NCBI GenBank assembly: GCA_964371945.1
Contig: CAYJPA010000128.1
Span: forward strand, 1-9,599
Origin: CAYJPA01 sp964371945
GTDB lineage: Bacteria; Chloroflexota; Chloroflexia; Thermomicrobiales; UBA6265
Direction of reading: 5' to 3'
Length of the DNA stretch: 9,599 nucleotides
Position numbers and translations under genes: made by a program. Below are positions 1 through 6,722 of this stretch, piece by piece. Within the stretch, counting starts at the first letter, position 1; the number at the start of each line of letters is the position of its first letter. The notes beneath the pieces are model-generated. The model did no database searches. It saw nothing but the letters and a program-made list of their open reading frames with translations, and was not told where the DNA came from.

Positions 1-52
1 GCACCCCTCTATCCACATCTCATTTGGCGACAAGACTTATGCGAAGCCGCTT

Positions 53-66
53 AGCCGGCGCCGGCT
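53..66. repeat. 14-bp perfect palindrome
   Basis: AGCCGGCGCCGGCT is a perfect inverted repeat with no spacer, about 170 bp downstream of the stop codon of the anti-sigma-like gene. It could form a GC-rich cruciform or stem, or be a binding site for a dimeric protein. No T-run follows it, so it is not a standard intrinsic terminator. Short GC palindromes arise often by chance in GC-rich DNA. The rest of positions 1-234 shows no gene I can support. Confidence 0.35.
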
Positions 67-234
67 CCGTTCGCGGCACCCTGGAAATCGGGTGTGCATT
101 CAATCCCGGTTGCTGACGGAGTTGACCCCAATGACCGCCGTCCCGTTCCGCAATCGGACTCGCAACCGATCGGTCGCCTTCGTTCATCCTCGTCCTAACT
201 CAGCTCATCGTGCGCCCATTGCCCACCAACTGCT

Positions 235-1353
235 TCAGGCAACGGGGGTCGCGCTCGAGGCGGGGGTCACCAGCAGAATCCATACGCTCAACGGATCCTG
301 TTCGAGATTCCGAACTGAGCCATCGGAGCGTTCCGCCAGACTCACCGATCCCGCCGGACCAGGCTCTCCGATAACGAGCTGGACGGCGTCCGCCTCGGGT
401 CCCGCGAGCGTGCCCCCCGGTTCGATTTCGGAGCGGCGCAACTCGACCGCGACTGGACCTTCGAGCGTCTCCACACGCTCTGCCGGTGTGCCTGCCACCA
501 TTCCCGTTGGTGGCGACGGCAGCGAGCTCTTGAGGATGCCTGCGAACATGACGACGGTCGGCTCGGTGCCAGGATTGCCGAAGATCTGTCCAGCGGCATT
601 GTCCTGGTGGATGACCGCGTCACCGGCCGCGAGCGCTACCTCCGTGCCCGGCGGAATCTCGCTGGCGGGCGTATCAGCGCCGTTCCCGCGCATCACGGTG
701 AGCGGACCTTCGCTCCGCACCGTGTAACTCCCCGCCACCACATAGTCAATGCGAGCCCCGGAAGGGAAATCGCCCGGCTGGCGGGTCGTACGAACGCCAG
801 GATCGATGACGACACGAACGAGAAAGGTCGTGGACAGCCCGGAGGGCAGCCAGGCGGTGTCGAATTGGGTGATCAGCACAGACTCGGCGGCCTGAGCATC
901 CGTCGTCGGCGTCGCCACAGGACTGCTCAGGGCGGCGGGCACCTGCGATCCCCGTCGCGGCGCCGAGTCTTGTGGCCACCACGCCAGATAACTGCCCACG
1001 ACGATGAGCGCGACCATCGCGGCCAGAGCGATGTGAGATATGAACCTCGGCACAGGCAGCAACGTACGAGCTGCACGACGCGGCGGAAACGCTGTTGAGG
1101 CTCTGCCGTTCAGGGAGCTAGGAACATACCTTCTTTGCGTGTGAGCCGGAACGACTGCAGAGTTCATAATCTCCTCCTCTAAGCGCGTTACGAACGCCGG
1201 GGCCGCTCCTGGCGGGCGATGAAGAGCATGAAGTCGCCGTACTACAACGCGATCGCCAGCATCGAGGTCCCTCAAATCATCCTCGCCGCGCACGAATCGA
1301 TCCCAGGCATCGCGCAATCGGTCGGGGTCTGGAACGTGACGGTCAGGCTCCAT
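235..1353 (-). CDS. membrane anti-sigma-like protein with cupin-like outer domain
   Basis: This 372-residue protein has three parts. Residues 1-105 are a charged, probably cytoplasmic segment containing the helix-like stretch FVTRLEEEIMN (54-64). A single hydrophobic transmembrane helix covers about 106-126 (HIALAAMVALIVVGSYLAWW). Residues 127-372 are probably extracytoplasmic: a Pro/Ser/Thr linker, then a beta-rich region at about 175-275 with the Gly/Pro spacing of cupins (IPPGTEVALAAGDAVIHQDN), and possibly a second related half at 295-365. The ATG lies inside the end of the ECF sigma gene, an 11-bp overlap that implies translational coupling. That position and topology suggest an anti-sigma factor that holds the sigma factor at the membrane and senses an outside signal. 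I see no HxxxCxxC zinc anti-sigma motif and no classic cupin metal-binding His cluster, so the anti-sigma role rests on context. It could instead be a sigma-dependent membrane protein. Confidence 0.72.
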   Translation of the reverse strand: MEPDRHVPDPDRLRDAWDRFVRGEDDLRDLDAGDRVVVRRLHALHRPPGAAPAFVTRLEEEIMNSAVVPAHTQRRYVPSSLNGRASTAFPPRRAARTLLPVPRFISHIALAAMVALIVVGSYLAWWPQDSAPRRGSQVPAALSSPVATPTTDAQAAESVLITQFDTAWLPSGLSTTFLVRVVIDPGVRTTRQPGDFPSGARIDYVVAGSYTVRSEGPLTVMRGNGADTPASEIPPGTEVALAAGDAVIHQDNAAGQIFGNPGTEPTVVMFAGILKSSLPSPPTGMVAGTPAERVETLEGPVAVELRRSEIEPGGTLAGPEADAVQLVIGEPGPAGSVSLAERSDGSVRNLEQDPLSVWILLVTPASSATPVA

Positions 1354-1930
1354 GACGGCTCCCTTCCGTGTTGCTCATCAGGGATCTAAGCCTGCCCACC
1401 GCGCGCGAATGCGCGACGTCGACGGCGCCGCGGGTACGTCCCACTACCTGAGAGATCTCGGCGCTCGTCAGGCCCGCCAGCCGTAACTCGACGATCAGGC
1501 GCTGATCGGGCGGCAAGCAATCGAGCGCCGCCAGAAGCTCGCGGCGCGCTTCGGCCGATTCCGCTTGGTCCTCGGGCGAGGGAGTTGGATCGACCAGCTC
1601 AGCCGCGGCCTCGAGCGGAGCCTCTGCGATGCGGCTCCGGTAGGCGCCGGCGATTTCGTGATGCGCGATTGTGAAAAGCCAGCCCCGGAACGATCCGCCA
1701 TGGAATCCAGGCAGCCCCGCGAGCGCTTTGGTGAAAACACGGCCGGTGGCATCTTCTGCCGCCTCCCGGCCGCCGAGCCGGTGATAGCAGTAACCATAGA
1801 CGGGGCCGACGTAACGACGATAGAGCGGGGTGAACGCGGCACGGTCAGTCAGCGCTGCCGCAACCAGAGCCGCCTCCGCTTCCTCCGGCGCCGTTCCAGT
1901 CTCTCGAATTGTTGCCGCCGGGACCTCCAT
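1343..1930 (-). CDS. ECF-family RNA polymerase sigma factor
   Basis: This 195-residue protein has the two-domain layout of ECF (sigma-70 group 4) factors, which direct RNA polymerase to stress- or signal-responsive promoters. Region 2 covers about 33-100: FTPLYRRYVGPVYGYCYHRL, then the GREAAEDATGRVFTKA core-binding segment, then GSFRGWLFTIAHHEIAGAYR for -10 recognition. An acidic linker (about 101-130) follows, then region 4 at about 130-186, with LPPDQRLIVELRLAGLTSAEIS leading into a helix-turn-helix (VVGRTRGAVDVAHSRAVGRL). There is no C-terminal SnoaL-like extension. The ATG is fixed by an in-frame TGA 21 nt upstream with no other start between. The Shine-Dalgarno is weak (GGCAGGG). The stop overlaps the start of the membrane partner gene. 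A candidate ECF promoter lies 46-74 bp upstream, suggesting autoregulation. The family call is secure; the regulon is unknown. Confidence 0.93.
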   Translation of the reverse strand: MEVPAATIRETGTAPEEAEAALVAAALTDRAAFTPLYRRYVGPVYGYCYHRLGGREAAEDATGRVFTKALAGLPGFHGGSFRGWLFTIAHHEIAGAYRSRIAEAPLEAAAELVDPTPSPEDQAESAEARRELLAALDCLPPDQRLIVELRLAGLTSAEISQVVGRTRGAVDVAHSRAVGRLRSLMSNTEGSRHGA

Positions 1931-1975
1931 CGCCCTGCCCCGATTGCGTCACGTGTGTCGATGCTCCTCATCTGG

Positions 1976-2004
1976 TTAAACGCGTCCGGCGCAAAAACCT
2001 TACA
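1976..2004 (-). promoter_or_regulatory. candidate ECF-type promoter of the sigma/anti-sigma operon
   Basis: On the minus strand, TGTAAGG (1998-2004) is followed after 15 nt by CGTTTAA (1976-1982). A -35 element with an AA core and a -10 starting CGT at this spacing is typical of ECF promoters, which are often autoregulated. It sits in the 98-bp gap between the hydrolase stop and the sigma ATG, where a promoter for the operon is expected. The predicted RNA start is about 40 nt before the ATG. The call is by motif resemblance only. Confidence 0.5.
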
Positions 2005-2028
2005 TCTGAGTTCAGCCGGGCGATATCG

Positions 2029-2922
2029 TCACTTCTCTGGCTGAAGGCGTTTCCCAAGGAACGCCAGTGTCAACGGCCCGATCACGGTCCAGCTCACAAG
2101 ATCAAAGTGATCGGCGTCGGGGATCTGGGCGCAGATCACCTCGACGCCGGCATCGCGAACCGCGGTTGCCATCCGCCAGGCATGCTCAACGGCGGTTTCG
2201 ACGTCCCGGCCGCCTTGGACCAGGAGGAACGGCGCTGTCGCGGAGTCGACCCGCGTGATCGGAGAGAGATCACGGTAGGCCTCCGGCGCCTCGTCCTGTG
2301 TACCGCCCAGGAATGAGGCCAGGAATTCGTCCCAAGTCGGAATGGGATCAGGAATCGTGGTGTCATAGTTGCCAGCCAGCGCGACCACGCATGCCGCACG
2401 GCTGGAAAACTCCGCGAGAGCGGGATCATTGGTATCGCGGGTCTCGCGGACCCCAAGCATCGCTGCCAAATGGGCCCCGGCGGAATGACCCAGCGCTCCG
2501 ATCCGCTTGGGGTCGACCCCATGGGCATCGGCATTCGCTCGGATCCAGCGGACGGCGAGCTGCACGTCGTCGAGTTGGGCCGGCCAGCGATTTGGACGTT
2601 CGGCATCGGCGACCGAGAACAGCCGGTAATCGATGGAAAAGGCAACATAGCCCGCCTCGGCCAGTTCGGAGGCCGGCCAGTCCATATCGTAGCGCGCGCC
2701 GGTAACCCAACCGCCACCGTGAATAAGCACAACCGCCGGGCGAGCGGTTTCGCGTGCCGGTGGCCGGTAGACATCAAGCAGCAACTCCTGACCGTCCACG
2801 TTCCCGTAGGGAATGTCTTGTACCTTCTCGAACGAGGTCTGAGCACTGGCGATATGGACCGGAGTGGCCGGCAAAAGCGAGGCAGTGCCAACATTGACAA
2901 GGAGCATGCGGCGCGAGAACAT
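2029..2922 (-). CDS. exported alpha/beta hydrolase (BD-FAE/carboxylesterase-like)
   Basis: This 297-residue serine hydrolase belongs to the alpha/beta-hydrolase fold group with an HGGGW oxyanion-hole motif (68-72), as in hormone-sensitive-lipase and feruloyl-esterase-like enzymes. The nucleophile elbow is GHSAG (145-149, Ser147). The likely acid is Asp240 (VQGGRD) and the base His272 (DADHFD), so the triad looks complete. The N-terminus SRRMLLVNVG followed by a hydrophobic stretch and ASA (25-27) resembles a twin-arginine export signal, so it probably acts outside the membrane on an ester or amide substrate I cannot name. I chose the ATG at 2922 because GGGAGAG lies 5 nt upstream. The frame stays open for 68 more codons, but that stretch is Arg/Pro-rich, lies before the signal peptide and overlaps the next gene. 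It lies 61 bp downstream of the other exported-protein gene on the same strand and is probably co-transcribed with it. Confidence 0.88.
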   Translation of the reverse strand: MFSRRMLLVNVGTASLLPATPVHIASAQTSFEKVQDIPYGNVDGQELLLDVYRPPARETARPAVVLIHGGGWVTGARYDMDWPASELAEAGYVAFSIDYRLFSVADAERPNRWPAQLDDVQLAVRWIRANADAHGVDPKRIGALGHSAGAHLAAMLGVRETRDTNDPALAEFSSRAACVVALAGNYDTTIPDPIPTWDEFLASFLGGTQDEAPEAYRDLSPITRVDSATAPFLLVQGGRDVETAVEHAWRMATAVRDAGVEVICAQIPDADHFDLVSWTVIGPLTLAFLGKRLQPEK

Positions 2923-2983
2923 AGGATCTCTCCCATCCAAGCGAGCAACGGACGGGCTCGCTGCGTTGGTCTGTGGCGCCCCC

Positions 2984-3541
2984 CTAGCTGCTCGGGGTCG
3001 CCGTCTCCGGTGGCATGGGTGCTGACTGTACGCGCAACCGTGTTGCATGGGTGGTGGCGGACGCCGCAAACGTGACCGCACCAGTCGGATCGGCAATCTC
3101 GAACTGGGTTTGGAGTTCGTAGGCATCTCCCGTGTCGTCCACCTCGACCGTCGCGTAGAAGGTCAACGTGCCCACAAAGGCGCCGTTCTCATCGGACTCC
3201 AGGTGCACGCCGGTCATGGCCGCCGTGCGCTCGCCGGTCGCCTCCCAGACGCCGTATGCGGGCACTTCGAATGCGAGCGCGTCGGCCGCCGCGGGATCCA
3301 CCGATGGGGTCGGCGTGGCGAAGCTCATGATGCCATCGGCATGGTAGGCGGCAAACCCGAGTGACGGGCCGGGTGGATCGGCCGTTACGCGCCAGACCCC
3401 GACGATCGGGTGCCGGGCGATGGCATCCGAGTCCTGGGCAGATGCCTGCTTGACGGCCGTGACGGCCCCCAGGGCCGCGCCAGTCAACCCGATCTGACGG
3501 ATCGCGCGACGACGGGTCAGTGAACCGAGTGCTGCGTTCAA
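2984..3541 (-). CDS. Tat-signal exported protein of unknown function
   Basis: I do not recognise a named family. The start is a TTG at 3541, chosen because AAAGGAG (3548-3554) lies 6 nt upstream; the ATG at 3658 would add a Cys/Arg-rich tail ahead of the signal. The product is 185 residues. Residues 9-36 form a twin-arginine signal: TRRRAIRQIGL, a hydrophobic core, then ASAQ with probable cleavage after about residue 34. The mature part starts HPIVGVWRV and contains alternating beta-like stretches (LGFAAYHADGIMSFATP, AYGVWEATGERTAAM, FVGTLTFYATVEV), the pattern of small lipocalin-like or SnoaL-like beta-rich proteins, though I cannot assign one. The C-terminus is a Pro/Thr/Ser tail. It is first in a likely two-gene unit with the exported hydrolase, so a shared extracytoplasmic role is possible but unproven. 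Confidence 0.75.
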   Translation of the reverse strand: MNAALGSLTRRRAIRQIGLTGAALGAVTAVKQASAQDSDAIARHPIVGVWRVTADPPGPSLGFAAYHADGIMSFATPTPSVDPAAADALAFEVPAYGVWEATGERTAAMTGVHLESDENGAFVGTLTFYATVEVDDTGDAYELQTQFEIADPTGAVTFAASATTHATRLRVQSAPMPPETATPSS

Positions 3542-3547
3542 CGATTG

Positions 3548-3554
3548 CTCCTTT
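3548..3554 (-). promoter_or_regulatory. ribosome binding site that sets a TTG start
   Basis: AAAGGAG on the minus strand stands 6 nt before the TTG at 3541. It is one of the best Shine-Dalgarno matches in the window and is the main reason to prefer this TTG over the upstream in-frame ATG. Confidence 0.7.
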
Positions 3555-3664
3555 CGGCGTGCATCGCACGGAAACTCTGGCCGGTCGGATCCACGCCGGC
3601 AATTGCAGCATCCTGTAGCTACTTGCTCATCGCATCTGGAAGAACTACGCGTTTTCAAATGGCA

Positions 3665-3695
3665 ACCGGGAACCGGTGCACTACGTAGATACGTA
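3665..3695 (-). repeat. two adjacent small inverted repeats after the LuxR-type gene
   Basis: In the transcribed (minus) sense, TACGTATCTACGTA (3682-3695) comes first, a near-perfect palindrome made of two TACGTA units. Four bases later comes ACCGGTTCCCGGT (3665-3677), a 5-bp stem with a 3-nt loop. The pair begins 5 nt past the TAG of the LuxR-type gene and lies 124 bp before the exported-protein gene. It may end the upstream transcript or be an operator for the next gene. No U-run follows, so it is not a canonical intrinsic terminator. Confidence 0.35.
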
Positions 3696-3700
3696 CTGCG

Positions 3701-6004
3701 CTACGACAGAAGGTTGTCCCGGATCGCCCGCGCCCGCGCGGCCCGCCTGGTCTCGACGCCCAGCTTGGAGAGCAGATGACTCACATGCACGCCGACCGTG
3801 CGCGGACTGATCGACAGCGCTGTCGCGATTTCGCGGTCGGTTGAGCCCGTCACGATCAAGCGAAGCACCTCGTGCTCGCGGCGCGTTAGTCCGAGATCGG
3901 TGCCGCTTCCGCGGTGAAGCGGAGGCAGGTGCTCGATGGCTGCAAGGGCGCCACATGCCTCGGCGACCGCCTGATGGATCGACATCGCGCGGCCGACCGC
4001 CTGTGCCTCCGCGCACAACCCGTCTTCGATACGGGCCCGTGCTTCCGCCTCGGCCCGTGAGAATCGAGCACGGTACGGCAAGCCGAAGGTCACCCCGAGC
4101 TCCTCGCACACCGCGGCCGCGGCGCCGAAGAGCCGCACCGCCTGTTCCGGGTCATTGCAAGCTCCCGCAAGCGCGGCAACCGCGGCGACCCACGTCGCGA
4201 CGCCCTCCATCGTCCCGACTGCCTGCCACGCGACCAAGCTCTCTTGGTACAAACCCGCCGCCGCGGCGGCATCGCCCTCGTCACAGGCGACCACACCAAG
4301 CCCTTGCTGGCAGCTCGCGATGCCCCACTGGTCGCCCAATGCTTGGTAGAGATCGAGCGCTACGGCAAATCCAGCCGTTGCCCCGTCCGCCGATCCCTGA
4401 CCGAGCGCTGCTTCCGCGCGGTGAAAGACCGCCTTGGCGATCCACCAGTTGGCGCCTAGATCCCGAAACCGTCGACTCGCGTCGTCGAGAAGTGCAGCCG
4501 CGCGGTCATTCTCACCCGCGCGCACCGCCATCCACCCAAGGATCACCTTGGCTTGCGTTGTCAACAGGACGTCACCGGCGGTCTCCCAGAGCTCCATCCC
4601 TTTTGTCACGAAAGCAGCGGCCCGGGCCGGTTCGCCGGATACCTGGAGCAGGACGCCGAGCGACACGAGCGCGCATGCTCGCACCTCGGGAGGGACTGAG
4701 GTCGCGCCCGCGAGCGCTCGTTCCAATAACAACTTCCCCTCGATCAGTCGACTGCGAAAAAACCAGAACGGACCGAGCGCCCCCGCCAAGCGCATGGCGC
4801 TCACCCAGTCACCATGTTCCGCAAACCAGGTGAACGCTGCTCTCAGGTTGCCGCGTTCGGCCTCCAACCGATCGAGCCAGCGCGGCTCCACTGACTGGGA
4901 GAGCACGAGGGCGGTGAACCCGCGCTCGGCAAGGGTGAGACACCAGACCGCATGCCGTTCACACAGCGGTTGGTTTTCTCCGGCCGCGAGCAACTGCTCC
5001 CAGGCGAGCTCGCGAATCGTTTCGAGGATTGCGAAGCGCGGTTCCTCATCCGGTCCGCCCCAGCGATGCACAAGGCTGGCATCAACGAGCGCGGCGAGCT
5101 CCTCGAACAGGTCGTCGTCTATGACCGCCTGCGCGGCCTCGAGATCGAATCCGCCAACGAAGACGGCCAGCCGCCGGAACACCCGCTGCACGTCTGGGGT
5201 CAATAGGTTACAGCTCCAGGCGATCGCATCGCGCATGGTGCGCAGTCGGGGCGGAACATCGTGTGGGCCGCCGACCAACTCAGGCAACCGTGCCGACAGG
5301 CGGACGAGCAGCTCCGCTGGGGAGAGATAGGCAACGCGGGCCGCCGCGAGCTCGATCGCCAGGGGGAGCCCATCGAGCGTCCGGCAGATGTCCGCAACCG
5401 CCCCGGCATTCGCCTCCGTCACCGCGAAGTCCGCCCATGCAGCCTGTGCCCGATCGGCGAAGAGCCGCACTGCCTCCGCGTCGGTAATCTCTCTCCCCGC
5501 GTCGGATCCGGGAAGCGCGAGCGGCGGAACGGCTACGACGTGCTCGCCGGAGATACCCAGTCGCACACGACTGGTGGCCAGCAGCGTCACGCCGGGGCAG
5601 GTCATGAGCAGATTCGCCAGCGGCGCGAGACCCGCGAGGACATGCTCAACGTTATCGAGTATCAGCAGAGCTTGGCGGTCGCCGAGTGCGGTCGTGAGCC
5701 GGGAGAGCACTGAGCGATCGCCGCCCTCGCGCACCCCGAGTGCACTGGCCAGCGTTGCCGGGACGAGAGCCGGATCTGCAATCGTGGCGAGATCGACAAA
5801 CCAGACTCCGTCGCGGACGCCGGCAGCGAGCCGGGTTGCCACCTGAAGAGCCAGCCGCGTCTTCCCAACGCCGCCGGGACCGGTCAGCGTCACGGCGCGG
5901 ATGTTGTCTTGGCTCACGAGCGCCACAACGGAGGCCACTTCGCGCTCCCGCCCCACAAACGAAGTCAGCGGGAGTGGCACCGGCGTGCCGGCTCGCTCCG
6001 GCAT
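3701..6004 (-). CDS. LuxR-family regulator with NB-ARC-type ATPase and TPR-like region
   Basis: This 767-residue protein (from the ATG at 6004) has the architecture of large ATP-dependent LuxR regulators. The N-terminal LPLTSFVGREREV leads into a P-loop TGPGGVGKT (Walker A, 41-49). Walker B is ALLILDNVEHV (about 112-122), sensor-like LLATSRVRLGISGEHV follows, and GLPLAIELAAARV (about 212-224) is typical of the NB-ARC/STAND helical part. Residues from about 300 to 690 are Ala/Leu-rich helical repeats of TPR type. The C-terminus is a LuxR helix-turn-helix from about 706: LTRREHEVLRL, then REIATALSISPRTVGVHVSHLLSKLGV. Such proteins are thought to bind a ligand or partner through the repeats and switch by ATP binding; the ligand is unknown here. 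There is no response-regulator receiver domain. The frame is open to a TTG at 6133, directly after a TAG, with a GTG at 6127. I prefer the ATG because the family usually starts about 10 residues before the PLTSFVGRE motif, but the ATG lacks a clear ribosome binding site. Confidence 0.9.
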   Translation of the reverse strand: MPERAGTPVPLPLTSFVGREREVASVVALVSQDNIRAVTLTGPGGVGKTRLALQVATRLAAGVRDGVWFVDLATIADPALVPATLASALGVREGGDRSVLSRLTTALGDRQALLILDNVEHVLAGLAPLANLLMTCPGVTLLATSRVRLGISGEHVVAVPPLALPGSDAGREITDAEAVRLFADRAQAAWADFAVTEANAGAVADICRTLDGLPLAIELAAARVAYLSPAELLVRLSARLPELVGGPHDVPPRLRTMRDAIAWSCNLLTPDVQRVFRRLAVFVGGFDLEAAQAVIDDDLFEELAALVDASLVHRWGGPDEEPRFAILETIRELAWEQLLAAGENQPLCERHAVWCLTLAERGFTALVLSQSVEPRWLDRLEAERGNLRAAFTWFAEHGDWVSAMRLAGALGPFWFFRSRLIEGKLLLERALAGATSVPPEVRACALVSLGVLLQVSGEPARAAAFVTKGMELWETAGDVLLTTQAKVILGWMAVRAGENDRAAALLDDASRRFRDLGANWWIAKAVFHRAEAALGQGSADGATAGFAVALDLYQALGDQWGIASCQQGLGVVACDEGDAAAAAGLYQESLVAWQAVGTMEGVATWVAAVAALAGACNDPEQAVRLFGAAAAVCEELGVTFGLPYRARFSRAEAEARARIEDGLCAEAQAVGRAMSIHQAVAEACGALAAIEHLPPLHRGSGTDLGLTRREHEVLRLIVTGSTDREIATALSISPRTVGVHVSHLLSKLGVETRRAARARAIRDNLLS

Positions 6005-6143
6005 TCGCCGAGGGACAAGCGGCGAGGGATCACGATGTGTCGGACGGGCGGACCACGGATCAGCCACGGCGAAGTCCCACTGCTCGTGCGGAGCCCAAAG
6101 CGCACACGCCGGGTGCTGCGGCAGCACTATCAACTACAGGCAA

Positions 6144-6149
6144 ATAATA
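6144..6149 (-). promoter_or_regulatory. possible -10 element for the LuxR-type regulator
   Basis: TATTAT on the minus strand matches the sigma-70 -10 consensus at five of six positions. No convincing -35 lies at the expected spacing. RNA would start near 6137, just before the TTG (6133) and GTG (6127) candidates, which would make initiation there nearly leaderless, or give a leader of about 130 nt to the ATG at 6004. Confidence 0.25.
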
Positions 6150-6279
6150 CCTGAAACACCCTCGCGGCCGCTCCGCACTGGCAGAAGCGTGAGCCGCTTG
6201 GGGCATGTTCTCCGAGATGTCGTTGACTGGCCATTAACCGCGCAATTCCCGCGGACGTGGTGAGTCTGCGCGTCACGTG

Positions 6280-6648
6280 CTCTTAGGGAGACCCGTTCTC
6301 CGTTGCCGGCTCCAAACTCAACCAGCGCGAGCATCAGCAGGAGCAAATGCGGCATGACGCCGGCAAACGGCAGCGCGAGCAGCAAAATGACCGAGAAGAT
6401 GTGCGGCGCCGCCAGGGATGAGCGCTGGTCGATCACCGGCCGGCAAGCTGAAAGGCGATAATCGCGCCCGCCGCAAGCGACATCAATGCCGTTCCCACCT
6501 CGCCGTTGCTGAGATCGAGCTTTCCGGTAATCGTGGGAATCAGAGAAATCCAGGAAGCGTGCGGAAAGCAGTTGATTACAAAAACCGCCGATATCGCAAT
6601 TCTGGCACGACGCTGGACGGTTTCCGATACACGTTCAACTCCGTCCAA
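6280..6648 (-). pseudogene. frameshifted, 3'-truncated MFS transporter remnant
   Basis: Two adjacent frames together encode the N-terminal third of a major facilitator superfamily transporter. From a TTG at 6648, the first frame gives RRARIAISAVFVINCFPHASW, ISLIPTITGKLDLSNGEVG and ALMSLAAGAIIAFQLAGR, then a TGA at about 6433. The next frame continues at 6436 with VIDQRSSLAAPHIFSVILL, ALPFAGVMPHLLLLMLALV and EFGAGNG. The join AGR/VIDQR matches the AGRLxDR loop between the second and third helices of YbjJ-like MFS proteins, and inserting one base would restore the frame. After GAGNG (about 6280) the sequence no longer looks like MFS, although the frame stays open to 6134. Full members have about 390 residues and 12 helices; only about four helices remain. 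It lies 74 bp downstream of the phosphotransferase gene on the same strand. The family call is from memory of the motif pattern. Confidence 0.7.
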
Positions 6649-6722
6649 CGCTGTCGCCTTCGTGATTGATCGCCTGTTCGATTTCCCTAACTCTCCTTGT
6701 GCGCTCGCCGGCCCGCTTCATA

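Noticed and set aside
20..187. 55-codon minus-strand frame downstream of the anti-sigma-like gene
   Set aside because: It has an ATG with GGACGAGG almost touching it, but the composition is unremarkable, there is no family resemblance and the spacing is poor. It could be real but I cannot support it.
2923..3126. 68-codon N-terminal extension of the hydrolase
   Set aside because: It is Arg/Pro-rich, overlaps the preceding gene, and would place the twin-arginine signal inside the protein. The ATG at 2922 has a good ribosome binding site.
3542..3658. 39-codon extension of the exported unknown protein from an ATG
   Set aside because: The Cys/Arg-rich extension precedes the export signal and contains the AAAGGAG site of the TTG start.
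4434..5330. 298-codon open frame on the plus strand
   Set aside because: It is antisense to the TPR and ATPase parts of the LuxR-type regulator, with Ser/Arg/Thr-rich composition and no motif.
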